This document shows, in pieces, positions 9,601-16,612 of a DNA stretch of 49,254 bases. The DNA is from CAKSQF01 sp964568425. GTDB taxonomy: Bacteria > Bacillota > Clostridia > Oscillospirales > CAG-272. The stretch is taken from positions 1 to 49,254 of the forward strand of contig CAZMPO010000015.1 in the NCBI GenBank assembly GCA_964568425.1, given 5' to 3'. Position 1 is the stretch's first letter, and the number at the start of each line of letters is the position of its first letter. Both the position numbers and the translations under genes were made by a program. Below the pieces are notes generated by a model. The model did not search any database, was not told where the DNA came from, and saw only the letters and a list, made by a program, of their open reading frames with translations.

Positions 9601-10479
9601 ATTGAGCGGATCCTTGTTGGGCGCGAGGTTAAAGATATAGGTTCCCGCCGCACCGCTGTGATTTACCTGAACATTTATGCCGCCGTCTCCTCTTTTGGGG
9701 ATCTGATAGCAAACATCCGCCTCGATCGTGTTATAGCTTGATACATCCTTACCGCCATACCAAATAACGGCACTGTCGGAGGTCGTCGTCCAAACGCTCT
9801 CGCCGTCGACGCTTTCCTCTTTCCAGTTGGCATCGACGAGAAGATCGTCAAGCTTTATCGATTTGCGACTCAGTTTAAGGTCCTTAACCATAGCCTTCTC
9901 CCCACTGCTTATAACGTTGATCTTTTTGATCTTTGCCTCGCCGAATCCTGCCGCCTCGATCATCTTCTCGCCGTTTGCCGTAACCACGAGGAGATCATCC
10001 TCAAGCGTGACCGAAAAGTCGATCCATGTGTCTTTGGCAAAGCCTGCCGAGCGATCAAGTCTCGGTGACTCGCCGATCAGCACATATCCGCCGCTTGTCA
10101 GCTTCTGCGCACGGAAAAAGGGCTTGTTTGAGTCATAATACTGACCGAGGTTCAGATACATTCTTACAATGAAGAACTGCGTATCGTTGAACCAAAACTG
10201 AAAGCCCATGTACGCACCGCCCGCGTCGGTGGGGTCGTTCTTATAAAGAAAGCTGCCGCAGACGGTATTCAGACCGTCAAGCGAGCCGTCATAGTCGATC
10301 GTCGTCTCGCCGCTGTTTTTTGAGGTATAGACTCCGTCCTCCCCCTGCGTGTATCCGTTTGGCGTCCATGTCCCGATCGGTGCCGCAAGGATCGGCAGTG
10401 CGGTCTGAGCAAGCATCGCAAGACACAAAAGTGCCGAGGCGATCACACCCTTGATACCCTGTTTCTTTTTCTCTTTCAT
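6694..10479 (-). CDS. wall-anchored multidomain protein with pectinase-like (GH28-type) beta-helix
   Basis: 1261 residues, exported. Start ATG follows GGGAGG by seven bases. Residues 1-32 are a signal peptide ending ILAA. Residues about 35-205 and 215-385 look like two laminin-G/concanavalin-type sandwiches (each ends KDLKLSR or KNIRLSK), about 390-535 a third beta domain. From about 655 VSVLDYGAKGDGFTDDTAAF marks the N-terminus of a pectate-lyase-superfamily right-handed beta-helix, continuing to about 1060. At the GH28 active-site positions I see TSDDAVGI for the usual Asp-Asp pair, but SYLFGGFGISW where a catalytic His is expected, so activity is uncertain. The C-terminus has a Pro/Thr/Asp-rich spacer, TPKTG, a hydrophobic helix and KKRKAK: a sortase-type sorting signal of non-LPXTG form. 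Likely a surface plant-glycan enzyme or binder. An inverted-repeat operator precedes its promoter. Confidence 0.8.
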   Translation of the reverse strand: MKEKKKQGIKGVIASALLCLAMLAQTALPILAAPIGTWTPNGYTQGEDGVYTSKNSGETTIDYDGSLDGLNTVCGSFLYKNDPTDAGGAYMGFQFWFNDTQFFIVRMYLNLGQYYDSNKPFFRAQKLTSGGYVLIGESPRLDRSAGFAKDTWIDFSVTLEDDLLVVTANGEKMIEAAGFGEAKIKKINVISSGEKAMVKDLKLSRKSIKLDDLLVDANWKEESVDGESVWTTTSDSAVIWYGGKDVSSYNTIEADVCYQIPKRGDGGINVQVNHSGAAGTYIFNLAPNKDPLNPVARVFGSNSTNTTPLTRREISKGFGKTELGDYVHMKLVLTDEVIVCYLNGVLVYKAQDHEEGRVWTRAGVNTFMCGASVKNIRLSKTSVNVAELGFIDLEFTEKDSIDAFTVSGGTLSHADGKLSAKLGGNSMTLTSTLIEEVPGAKYSMYMPLRNTFLVRMKNGSAADKVKLSFRTSESGDTWRSKTFDIKANSDFETYYFNVSDLNPTGYLRAFSLEFVGGKDGSLEIDAITFEREDPIYDYLGKIHSCIAYPGTKDVKVIGTVNGDLDGKKVTLWQSSPKNYTDSLTWSGLVKLAEAEVKNGRFDITFPLYKANSSQTQLSSYFIAEIDGVKVDEHFVIENYYDFNDDPDRFTIDIKKDVSVLDYGAKGDGFTDDTAAFQKAIDAVKAAGGGRVRVPGDESTYGRRYIITHIELCDNLEFVIEEGAVLWQSQREEELNKTVPVRQRGYDTVTYGHGVDIDGLVWCTGYSTVNLPLILINSCENVRVTGGGTIRMNDVGGEMGDPFYFVGDPGLAIGQENRVQQIPLCTYNSKHVDITNLTLMRSNGWHCYMSFNNDVYVANIAEKEAVSVTADGFTVTSCKNLTIDRCFTYTSDDAVGICTAYEDKRGQFYRPTKPGENNATENIVIRHSYLFGGFGISWMPWGAEAEDLYLQETRNISIFDCSLGGHKSSGTWPDDPFYGKSAYNTYTQTEDKNYCPIKDVLFRDNEYLAGIDLTLNGIVLQATNFIMLDTSSGWSYCSKQFLNGDFDKLVHKGKGFKDETDFVTGLSYWSNKGNVGYELIGTKESTTVDTKKPITQNNYAGYIIGEGELYQGICLSRGKYKLSIDTKTLSKGAKIFVRDAVSGEILAEKTVSTSDDLAQSMIYFETKAREAVIHLGISLDGESDDKILIDNASVEKYSGEIPTDPPTTPDVPTTSDTPDTPDTPETPDTPKTGIPYIIIGALIVAVAAVTGIFVVNKKRKAK

Positions 10480-10538
10480 TTTGTTTTCCTCCCGTCAAGG
10501 TCGTCGGTCCGTTTTGTGGCGAACCTTTATCTGTTTTC

Positions 10539-10600
10539 ATTATACATATATTTTGAAAAAAGTAAATGGAATATTTCCACTTTTATATGGAAATATTCCA
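10539..10600 (-). promoter_or_regulatory. promoter and palindromic operator of the wall protein
   Basis: Minus-strand TATAAT at 10544..10539 with a poor -35 (ATTTAC, 17 bases away). Just upstream, TGGAATATTTCCA (10567..10579) and its exact reverse complement TGGAAATATTCCA (10588..10600) form a 13-bp inverted repeat with an 8-base gap; each arm is itself nearly palindromic. A weak -35 with an abutting operator suggests an activator-dependent, probably substrate-induced, promoter (inference). Confidence 0.65.
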
Positions 10601-10675
10601 CTTGAAGAGAAAAAAGGCAGGACGGCGAGAATATTACGAGTTTCTTTCTTCTTTTCTCTTCCCTCTTAAATCAAA

Positions 10676-10712
10676 ATCGGCGCTTGCCCGATGCTTTTCG
10701 GGATGCGCCGAT
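10676..10712 (-). terminator. terminator of lipid kinase gene
   Basis: ATCGGCGC ... GCGCCGAT outer stem enclosing CCCGA/TCGGG, followed on the minus strand by TTTGATTTAA. It lies six bases past the stop of 10722..11630. Confidence 0.7.
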
Positions 10713-10721
10713 CTTTACTTG

Positions 10722-11630
10722 TTATTCGTATTTTGGTTCTCTTATAAAGCTTGCGGCATGTCGCAGGCATTTTATGGAGACATCTGTATGCTCGCCCGCG
10801 TTTTCGCCGTCGATCGTCCATGCGACCTTGGTATCGGTCATTGCGCGGACCTCCGTGCCCTTTAGGTAAACGATATTCTTATTCGAATAGTCCGACTTTG
10901 TGAGTGCGATTATCAGATCGTTAAGCTCAAATATCGATGCAGGCATTCTTATCATAAGTATCTCGAACTTTCCGTCGGCAAAATCGACCTCGTCTTTAGG
11001 CAGCTTTAATATGCCGCCGATCGATGTCGAGTTCATCACGGCGCAGAGAATGATATCATCCGCCTTAAAGACTCTGCCGTCACAGCAAAGCTTCAACTTA
11101 TAGCTTTTTATGTTGCCGAGCTCGGTAACGCCCGAGAGCAGATAGGCGAAATGCCCGAGGATGTTTTTCATATCCTGCGAGGTCTGATATGACGTCCTTG
11201 CGAACGCGCCGAAGGTCGCCGTATAGATAAATCTGCGATTCTCGCCGAACTGTCCGACATCGTGTACGATCGGCTGACCGTTGACGATCGCGCTTGCCGC
11301 CGCACGGATGTTTTTCGGTATACCAATAGCCGTTGCGAGATCGTTCGTCGTTCCGCACGGGATATATCCGATATTTACCGAATGCGAAAGAGCCGACGAG
11401 CCCTCGAGCACCTGGCTGACCGTGCCGTCACCGCCGCAACAAATGATCGTATCAAAATCCTCCGCTTGTGCCGCAGTATCCACGGCATCGCCCGAATATT
11501 CGGTGAGATGCACCGTAAGGTCATATTTCTGCGACAAGATCGAAATTATATTGTATATATTGGTCCTTCCCGCCTGTTTGCCCGCCTTCGGATTAACTAT
11601 CAGCAGTGCCTTGTTGTTCTTAAATGCCAT
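10722..11630 (-). CDS. diacylglycerol kinase-family lipid kinase
   Basis: 302 residues when started at the ATG 11630 (AGGGG about nine bases upstream; the longer frame lacks a ribosome site). ALLIVNPKAGKQ at the N-terminus and ICCGGDGTVSQVL (about residues 60-72) are the nucleotide-binding signature of the DagK/YegS/DgkB catalytic fold; GYIPCGTTNDLATAIG is the second conserved block. The enzyme transfers phosphate from ATP to diacylglycerol or a related lipid at the inner membrane face, recycling diacylglycerol from envelope polymer synthesis. Length matches the family (290-310). Exact lipid substrate cannot be read from sequence. A TATAAT lies upstream at about 11672 but no convincing -35. 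Confidence 0.85.
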   Translation of the reverse strand: MAFKNNKALLIVNPKAGKQAGRTNIYNIISILSQKYDLTVHLTEYSGDAVDTAAQAEDFDTIICCGGDGTVSQVLEGSSALSHSVNIGYIPCGTTNDLATAIGIPKNIRAAASAIVNGQPIVHDVGQFGENRRFIYTATFGAFARTSYQTSQDMKNILGHFAYLLSGVTELGNIKSYKLKLCCDGRVFKADDIILCAVMNSTSIGGILKLPKDEVDFADGKFEILMIRMPASIFELNDLIIALTKSDYSNKNIVYLKGTEVRAMTDTKVAWTIDGENAGEHTDVSIKCLRHAASFIREPKYE

Positions 11631-11743
11631 GAGATCAAGCCCCTTTGCAAAACTAATCAATAATCCCCTTATTATACTTATTTTACACTCAAAATATGAC
11701 AAATTTTAGATCGGCGTGATAACAAACTGAAAACACTTGCCCT

Positions 11744-13648
11744 CTAATCCTTCCGATCTCTCGAAAGCATGCGCGAGGCGTTGAGGATCGCCGCGATCGA
11801 CACACCGACATCGGCAACGACCGCCATCCACATATCGGCAAGTCCGAGTGTGATCAGCACTATCGCGAGCAGTTTTATGCCGAGTGCGAAGACTATATTT
11901 TCCTTTGCGATACGCATGGTCTTGCGCGCCACACCTATGGCGTCGGGCACGCGCGCGGGATCGTCGGAGGATATCACGACATCGGCGGCATCGACCGCAA
12001 TGTCACTGCCCTTGCCGCCCATTGCAAAGCCGACATCGGCGCGAGCGAGCGCGGGCGAATCGTTTATACCGTCCCCGACAAATCCGCATCTTCCGCCCTC
12101 GATCAGTCCCTTGAGCACCGCGAGCTTATCCTCGGGCAAAAGCTCGCCGATGCATTCATCCATTCCGAGAGAGTCGGCAACGCTCTTGACAACGGCATTG
12201 TTGTCGCCCGAGAGCATGACGCATTTGACGCCGAGCCTGTGAAGCCTCTCGACGGCATCCTTCGAGCTTTGCCTGATTTTGTCGGCAAAAGAGAGACTGC
12301 CGACATACCTGCCGTCGACTGCGAGATACACCGATGTTGTGCCGATGTTTTTGCTCCGATCGGGGATGATCACCGACATCTCGTCCATGAGTTTTTTGTT
12401 GCCGAGTGCAACTTTTCTTCCTTTATATACGACCGACCTTCCGCGACCGGGCAGCTCGGCGATATCCGACAGCTGATTTGTGTCGGCCCTGCCCTCAGAT
12501 CCCTCGGATATAGCCTGCGCTATCGGATGTATGGACGAATATTCGGCGGCGGACGCATATTCGAGAGCCTTATCCGCGTCAAAATCGCCGTCCGCGATGC
12601 TTATGTTGCAAACGGTGAGCCGACCCTCGGTAAGCGTGCCCGTTTTGTCAAATGCGACCGTCCCGAGATCGGCAAGAAGCTCGATCTTGCTGTTATCCTT
12701 GAAAAGTATCCCGCGCTTGGCGGATCCCCCGACCGCACCGAAAAATGTGAGCGGCACCGATATGACGAGCGCGCACGGGCAGGACACGACAAGAAATGAG
12801 AGCGCGCGGTAGATCCATGTCATAAACGGCTGATCGAGAACGATCGGCGGCAGGATCGCGACGACAAGAGCCGCCGCGCAAACGGTCGGAGTGTAGATCG
12901 CCGCGAATTTTGATATAAACGCCTCGGTCTTCGATTTGCCTGCGGCGGCGTCCTCGACGGTGGCAACGATCCGCGCGGCAGCCGACATTGACGCAGGAGC
13001 AGTCGCTCGTATACGCAGTCTGCCGTCAAGATTGACAGTGCCCGAGCGAACGCTGTCGCCGACTCCCACCGATACGGGAAGTGACTCGCCCGTGAGAGCC
13101 GAGCAGTCGATCGACGCACTGCCCTCTTCAACGATGCCGTCAAGTGCGATACGCCGTCCCGCGCCGACCTCGATGATCTCGCCGACCTCGACCTCGTCTG
13201 CCGAAACGCTCACGAGAGTACCGTCACGCAAAACCTCGGCCTTGTCGGGACAAAGCTCGGACAGTGCCTCGATCGCACCGCGAGCGTTTCCGGTGGCGTA
13301 AGACTCAAAAAGATTACCGACACCGGCAAAAAGCATGACGGCAACGCCCTCGGTAAACTCGCCGAGGACAAGTGCCGCGAGTGAGGCGATGCTCATAAGG
13401 AAATTTTCGTCAAATATTTGTCCGCGCGATATATTGGATGCCGCCTCGACAAGCGTCTTGCCGCCGGCGCAAATATACGCAGGAAGGTAGATCGCGAGCG
13501 TGACAAGATACCAAAGCGAAAACAGCGGGACATCGCTCGGCAGAAGCAGTAGATCGACGATCTTGGCGGCAATCAGCAGAACGAGCGACGCAAGCAGTCG
13601 ACATGCATCCCGACGCTGTTTTTTGGACATTTTAAGCTTTGAAAACAT
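11744..13648 (-). CDS. cadA: P1B-type Zn2+/Cd2+/Pb2+-exporting ATPase
   Basis: 634 residues; ATG follows GGGGGAG. Heavy-metal ATPase: TGES actuator loop (ALTGESLPV), transmembrane SCPCAL metal motif, phosphorylated Asp in FDKTGTLTEG (about residue 334), HP-type SSIHPIAQAI, and VGDGINDSPALA hinge. The last membrane pair holds Lys (ALGIKLL) and Asp-Gly (VVADVGVS), the residues typical of the Zn/Cd/Pb (ZntA/CadA) class rather than copper pumps. Unlike most CadA proteins it starts directly with membrane helices: the N-terminal HMA domain is missing and sits in the separate upstream gene 13668..13889. It is last in an operon with that gene and the ArsR-family repressor, so efflux is expected to be induced by metal. 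Confidence 0.93.
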   Translation of the reverse strand: MFSKLKMSKKQRRDACRLLASLVLLIAAKIVDLLLLPSDVPLFSLWYLVTLAIYLPAYICAGGKTLVEAASNISRGQIFDENFLMSIASLAALVLGEFTEGVAVMLFAGVGNLFESYATGNARGAIEALSELCPDKAEVLRDGTLVSVSADEVEVGEIIEVGAGRRIALDGIVEEGSASIDCSALTGESLPVSVGVGDSVRSGTVNLDGRLRIRATAPASMSAAARIVATVEDAAAGKSKTEAFISKFAAIYTPTVCAAALVVAILPPIVLDQPFMTWIYRALSFLVVSCPCALVISVPLTFFGAVGGSAKRGILFKDNSKIELLADLGTVAFDKTGTLTEGRLTVCNISIADGDFDADKALEYASAAEYSSIHPIAQAISEGSEGRADTNQLSDIAELPGRGRSVVYKGRKVALGNKKLMDEMSVIIPDRSKNIGTTSVYLAVDGRYVGSLSFADKIRQSSKDAVERLHRLGVKCVMLSGDNNAVVKSVADSLGMDECIGELLPEDKLAVLKGLIEGGRCGFVGDGINDSPALARADVGFAMGGKGSDIAVDAADVVISSDDPARVPDAIGVARKTMRIAKENIVFALGIKLLAIVLITLGLADMWMAVVADVGVSIAAILNASRMLSRDRKD

Positions 13649-13667
13649 AATCGCTCCCCCGAAAAGA

Positions 13668-13889
13668 TCAAACGGGGATCAGCTCGCAATCGGGCTCGAC
13701 CTTCTTTATGACCTTTGCCGCCTCGGTGATGATCCTGTCAAATTCCTCCTCGGGAGCGGTGATGGTCACCTTCTTTGTGAAGAAAACGACGGTCGCATCC
13801 TCGACGCCCTTGATCTTTTTTATGCCGCGCTCGACCTTTGCGGCGCAGTTTGCGCAATCGATATCGCTGAGTTTGAATTGTTTTGTCAT
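13668..13889 (-). CDS. stand-alone heavy-metal-associated (HMA) domain protein
   Basis: 73 residues, one HMA domain with the metal motif DIDCANCAAKVE (Cys 12 and Cys 15) preceded by an acidic residue, as in domains binding Zn/Cd/Pb. The single ferredoxin-like fold matches about 70-residue metallochaperones. It lies 19 bases upstream of the P-type ATPase and 25 bases downstream of the regulator, and supplies the N-terminal domain the pump lacks. Either it delivers metal to the pump or acts in trans as its sensor domain; both are inference. AAGGAAC precedes the ATG. Confidence 0.9.
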   Translation of the reverse strand: MTKQFKLSDIDCANCAAKVERGIKKIKGVEDATVVFFTKKVTITAPEEEFDRIITEAAKVIKKVEPDCELIPV

Positions 13890-13914
13890 GATAAGTTCCT
13901 TTCGAATTATGATC

Positions 13915-14295
13915 TTATTTTTCTTCGTTTATGTGTTCGAGTGCGCAGTTGATAAGCGTCCGCACATGGTCGTCGGCTAGCGAATAGAAGACCGTCTTCC
14001 CTTCGCGCCGGTATTTGATAAGCCTTGCCGATTTGAGGACCCTCAGCTGATGAGATATTGCCGAGTCGGTCATCGAGAGCAGCTTTGCAATGTCGCACAC
14101 GCATAGCTCGTGTTCCCAAAGCACGCACAAAATTCGTATGCGCGTGTGATCGCCGAAGATCTTGTACAGCTCGGCAAGCTCAAATATGCTGTCCTCATCG
14201 GGCAAAGCGGCGCGCACCTGCCTCACCGCATCCTCGTGAATTGCAAGAAAATCGCACAGCTCTATCTCGCTCTTTTCATTGTATTCGTCATTCAT
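13915..14295 (-). CDS. cadC: ArsR/SmtB-family metal-responsive repressor
   Basis: 126 residues from ATG 14295 (AAGGAG ten bases upstream; an ATG nine bases earlier is too close to the ribosome site). Winged helix: LAELYKIFGDHTRIRILCVL, ELCVCDIAKLL and SAISHQLRVLKSARL recognition helix, then RREGKTVFYSL wing. ELCVCD is the metal-sensing Cys-x-Cys of CadC/ArsR proteins, and DDHVRTLINCALEH near the C-terminus matches the alpha5 site (Asp, His, His/Glu). An N-terminal Cys (ELCDF) could complete a CadC-type alpha3N site. It represses its own operon through the palindrome at 14318..14339; metal binding would release it. Confidence 0.9.
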   Translation of the reverse strand: MNDEYNEKSEIELCDFLAIHEDAVRQVRAALPDEDSIFELAELYKIFGDHTRIRILCVLWEHELCVCDIAKLLSMTDSAISHQLRVLKSARLIKYRREGKTVFYSLADDHVRTLINCALEHINEEK

Positions 14296-14317
14296 TTGTC
14301 GCATTCTCCTTGATTGA

Positions 14318-14372
14318 ACATTTGAACGATTGTTCATGTGTTTATTATAGCACGATCAAAGCTGTTTGTCAA
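14318..14372 (-). promoter_or_regulatory. cad operon promoter with ArsR-type operator
   Basis: Minus strand TTGACA (14372..14367), 17 bases, TATAAT (14349..14344), a full consensus. Directly downstream, across the start site, TGAAC-N4-GTTCA (14323..14336; wider ACATTTGAAC...GTTCATGT) forms the imperfect palindrome expected of SmtB/CadC operators. A repressor there would block initiation. Confidence 0.85.
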
Positions 14373-14413
14373 TAGATTTTTTGAAAAAAATTCGATTTTT
14401 TTGCAAAAAGCTA

Positions 14414-14442
14414 TTGCATTTTTTGAAACGATATGGTATAAT
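14414..14442 (+). promoter_or_regulatory. promoter of tRNA-Trp
   Basis: TTGCAT (14414..14419), 17 bases, TATAAT (14437..14442), 20 bases before the tRNA 5' end. It is divergent from the cad promoter. Confidence 0.75.
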
Positions 14443-14461
14443 AACGAGGTAAACAAAATAT

Positions 14462-14537
14462 AGGGGTGTAGTTCAGTCGGTAGAACGGCAGTCTCCAAAA
14501 CTGCATGTCCAGAGTTCGAGTCTTTGCGCCCCTGCCA
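14462..14537 (+). tRNA. tRNA-Trp (CCA anticodon), CCA encoded
   Basis: 76 bases: acceptor AGGGGTG/CGCCCCT, anticodon stem GCAGT/ACTGC with loop CTCCAAA (anticodon CCA), T-arm AGAGTTCGAGTCTTT, discriminator G and encoded CCA (14535..14537). The CCA is the first part of the inverted repeat of the neighbouring element. Confidence 0.95.
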
Positions 14538-14738
14538 AAAACCTTCTCGGACGAAGTTCGAGAAGGTTTTTACTTTTTCACTTTTCACTCTTCACTTTTA
14601 GCTAAATCCGTCCGAGAAGGTTTTTGGAAAGTAATAGGTAATAGTGAGGAGTGAAAAAGTGAGGTGGCTTTTCGCCGAGGCGAAAAGCATTTTTATTATA
14701 AAATAACAGTCTTTGGCATGAACAAGGAGGCAATTAAT
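14535..14738 (+). mobile_element. tRNA-terminator-associated element, 5' region, copy 1
   Basis: Order: CCAAAAACCTTCTCGGAC (14535..14552) is the tRNA CCA plus left terminator arm; the right arm CGAGAAGGTTTTT (14559..14571) follows; then a pyrimidine tract of CACTT units; then GTCCGAGAAGGTTTTTGG (14610..14627), an exact 18-base reverse complement of the first segment; then purine GTAATAGG/GTGAGGAG units; then a near-perfect hairpin GCTTTTCGC-CGAG-GCGAAAAGC in a 44-base block (14657..14700) that recurs with about two changes at 31379..31422. The four-helix-bundle gene follows. Copy 2 at 31316..31538 has the same order after tRNA-Cys. Confidence 0.8.
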
Positions 14739-15092
14739 ATGACCGATAGCCCTTTGATAATAAAATCGAAAGCGTTTGCTCTTGAAGTTGTTCGTGCTTG
14801 CAAGGTTTTGAGAGAGACAAAGTGCGAAAGTGCGTTGATCAATCAATTTTTGCGCTCGGGAACGAGCATTGGCGCAAATATTCATGAGGCGTTTTACGCA
14901 CACGGTAAAGCGGATTTTGTAGCAAAGCTGCATATTGCTCTCAAGGAATGCTCCGAAACCGAATATTGGCTTGAGCTTTTGATCGAAAGTGGGTACTATT
15001 ACGATAAAACAATCCTTGACAGATGTATCGAAGTCAAAAGAATACTGATCTCATCCATCAACACGGCAAAGGCAAATCAAAATGACGGCTAA
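14739..15092 (+). CDS. four-helix-bundle protein (S23/IVP, TIGR02436-like), copy 1
   Basis: 117 residues from ATG 14739 (AAGGAGG eight bases upstream). Helical, with the family signatures NQFLRSGTSIGANI (about 35-48), ALKECSETEYWLELLIESGY (68-87) and the C-terminal helix ending LISSINTAKA. The family comprises proteins encoded in 23S rRNA intervening sequences and the Avd accessory proteins of diversity-generating retroelements; members form pentameric basic barrels that bind nucleic acid. Here there is no 23S rRNA, reverse transcriptase or template repeat. By hand count it is identical to the copy at 30962..31315 at 75 of 117 positions. Both sit behind a tRNA and the same repeat structure, so the protein is probably part of the element and may bind its RNA (inference). 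Confidence 0.88.
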   Translation: MTDSPLIIKSKAFALEVVRACKVLRETKCESALINQFLRSGTSIGANIHEAFYAHGKADFVAKLHIALKECSETEYWLELLIESGYYYDKTILDRCIEVKRILISSINTAKANQNDG

Positions 15093-15145
15093 GGGGGCAT
15101 TCTGCCAATTACCTCGATGGATAGAACAAGCGTCGGGTTCATTTA

Positions 15146-15241
15146 TCGCCAACTATCGGATCGAAATTTCGCCAAGTGTCGGAAAAATTTTTCGCCAATC
15201 GTCGGAAAACTCTTGTAAAATTCACAAACTTGGTGTATAAT
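15146..15241 (+). promoter_or_regulatory. three 23-bp-period iterons and promoter of DUF4143 ATPase 1
   Basis: Three copies of TCGCCAA-N3-TCGGA begin at 15146, 15169 and 15192, exactly 23 bases apart. The promoter follows: TTGTAA (15213..15218), 17 bases, TATAAT (15236..15241). Regular spacing near two helical turns suggests cooperative binding of one protein on one DNA face. Confidence 0.75.
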
Positions 15242-15274
15242 ATAGGCAACACGAACAGAAACGAGGTGTTCCGA

Positions 15275-16549
15275 ATGAAAAAATACAGGAAAAGAATTGC
15301 CGACGAGATCTTGCAAAGAAAGCTGGAAGGCAAGGGTGCGGTGCTGATCGAAGGTCCTAAATGGTGCGGTAAGACGACAACTGCCGAGCAGCTTGCCGCA
15401 AGTATTTTGTATATGGATGACCCGGAAAAGAAAGAGCAGAACATCGCCATGTCCGAGCTAAATCCGAAGCGGCTGTTAAAAGGTTCAACTCCGAGACTGA
15501 TAGACGAGTGGCAGCTTGCTCCCAAGCTCTGGGATGCTATTCGTTTTGAAGTCGACCATCGCAGTGAACTCGGACAGTTTATTCTTACCGGTTCTGCCGT
15601 TCCCGCCGACACCAAGGAAATTACACATTCCGGAACGGGTCGCTTTACTTGGTTGACTATGAGACCGATGAGTTTGTATGAATCGGGTGATTCAACGGGT
15701 GAAGTCAGCTTGAAAGATCTGTTCGACGGCGTTACCGACATTGACGGCGGTTCTGATCTCAGCATTGACCGTCTGGCGTTCCTTACATGTCGAGGAGGAT
15801 GGCCGCAAGCGGTGGATATGCGTGATGAAATTGCGTTAGACCAAGCGGCAGATTACTATGATGCCGTTGTTCACTCCGATATTAACCGAGCAGACGATGT
15901 GCAAAAGAATCCCGAAAAGGTCAAACGCCTTATGCGTTCCTATGCAAGAAACCAGGGCGGTCAAGTGCCGAATACCGTACTTGCACAAGATGTTGCCGCG
16001 AATGACGAGACTCCGATCAATGACGAAACTGTTGCATCATACATCAGCGCACTCCGCAAGATCTTCGTTGTAGAGGATATGCCTGCTTGGAATCCAAATC
16101 TTCGCTCAAAAACCGCCATTCGCTCGTCCGATACTCGCTATTATGTCGACCCCTCTATTGCGGCGGCGGCTCTGGGCATTGGTCCAAATGACTTGGTAAA
16201 CGACTTAAAAACATTCGGATTTCTTTTTGAGACCCTCTGTATCCGAGACCTCCGTGTTTTTGCGGACGCACTTGGCGGCAATGTTTATCACTACCGAGAC
16301 AAAGACGGGCAGGAGTGTGATGCGGTCATTCATCTGAGAAACGGGAAATACGGTCTTATTGAAATTAAGCTCGGCGGTGACAAGCTCATCGAGGAAGGCG
16401 CAAAGAGCTTGAAAGCCATGGAAGCCAAAATCGACACCGACAAGATGAACGCTCCGTCGTTTCTTATGGTTTTGACGGGGGTCGGCGATTGGGCTTACCG
16501 TCGCCGCGATGGTGTGTATGTAGTTCCTATCGGATGCCTGAAAAACTGA
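15275..16549 (+). CDS. AAA+ ATPase with DUF4143 domain (1)
   Basis: 424 residues from ATG 15275 (GAGGTG seven bases upstream). Walker A is GPKWCGKTT (about residues 26-34) and Walker B RLIDEWQL (about 76-83); FILTGSA gives sensor 1. The C-terminal third carries the DUF4143 region (ETLCIRDLRVFADALGGNVYHYRDKDGQECDAVI, read here in pieces) whose Asp-Lys-Asp...Glu-Cys-Asp and IEIKLG resemble a PD-(D/E)XK nuclease-like core. This very common bacterial/archaeal family has no settled function; roles in defence or DNA handling have been proposed. Alone in its unit, with its own iteron-bearing promoter, just downstream of the four-helix element. Confidence 0.88.
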   Translation: MKKYRKRIADEILQRKLEGKGAVLIEGPKWCGKTTTAEQLAASILYMDDPEKKEQNIAMSELNPKRLLKGSTPRLIDEWQLAPKLWDAIRFEVDHRSELGQFILTGSAVPADTKEITHSGTGRFTWLTMRPMSLYESGDSTGEVSLKDLFDGVTDIDGGSDLSIDRLAFLTCRGGWPQAVDMRDEIALDQAADYYDAVVHSDINRADDVQKNPEKVKRLMRSYARNQGGQVPNTVLAQDVAANDETPINDETVASYISALRKIFVVEDMPAWNPNLRSKTAIRSSDTRYYVDPSIAAAALGIGPNDLVNDLKTFGFLFETLCIRDLRVFADALGGNVYHYRDKDGQECDAVIHLRNGKYGLIEIKLGGDKLIEEGAKSLKAMEAKIDTDKMNAPSFLMVLTGVGDWAYRRRDGVYVVPIGCLKN

Positions 16550-16612
16550 CTTGCCAAACCAAGCATTGCAAATTGCAATGGTCTGCAAAAAAGCAACCTT
16601 CCGTCCGATATC

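Noticed and set aside
14536..14627. CRISPR-like or tandem-duplication reading of the three terminator arms
   Set aside because: The arms are inverted, not direct repeats with spacers, and are explained by terminator plus snap-back copy.
14739..15092. Diversity-generating retroelement (Avd-like gene)
   Set aside because: No reverse transcriptase, template/variable repeat pair or C-type-lectin target gene near either copy.
16555..16590. ATTGCAAATTGCAAT palindrome between convergent genes
   Set aside because: Short AT-rich palindrome without a T-run; could be a weak terminator but support is too thin.
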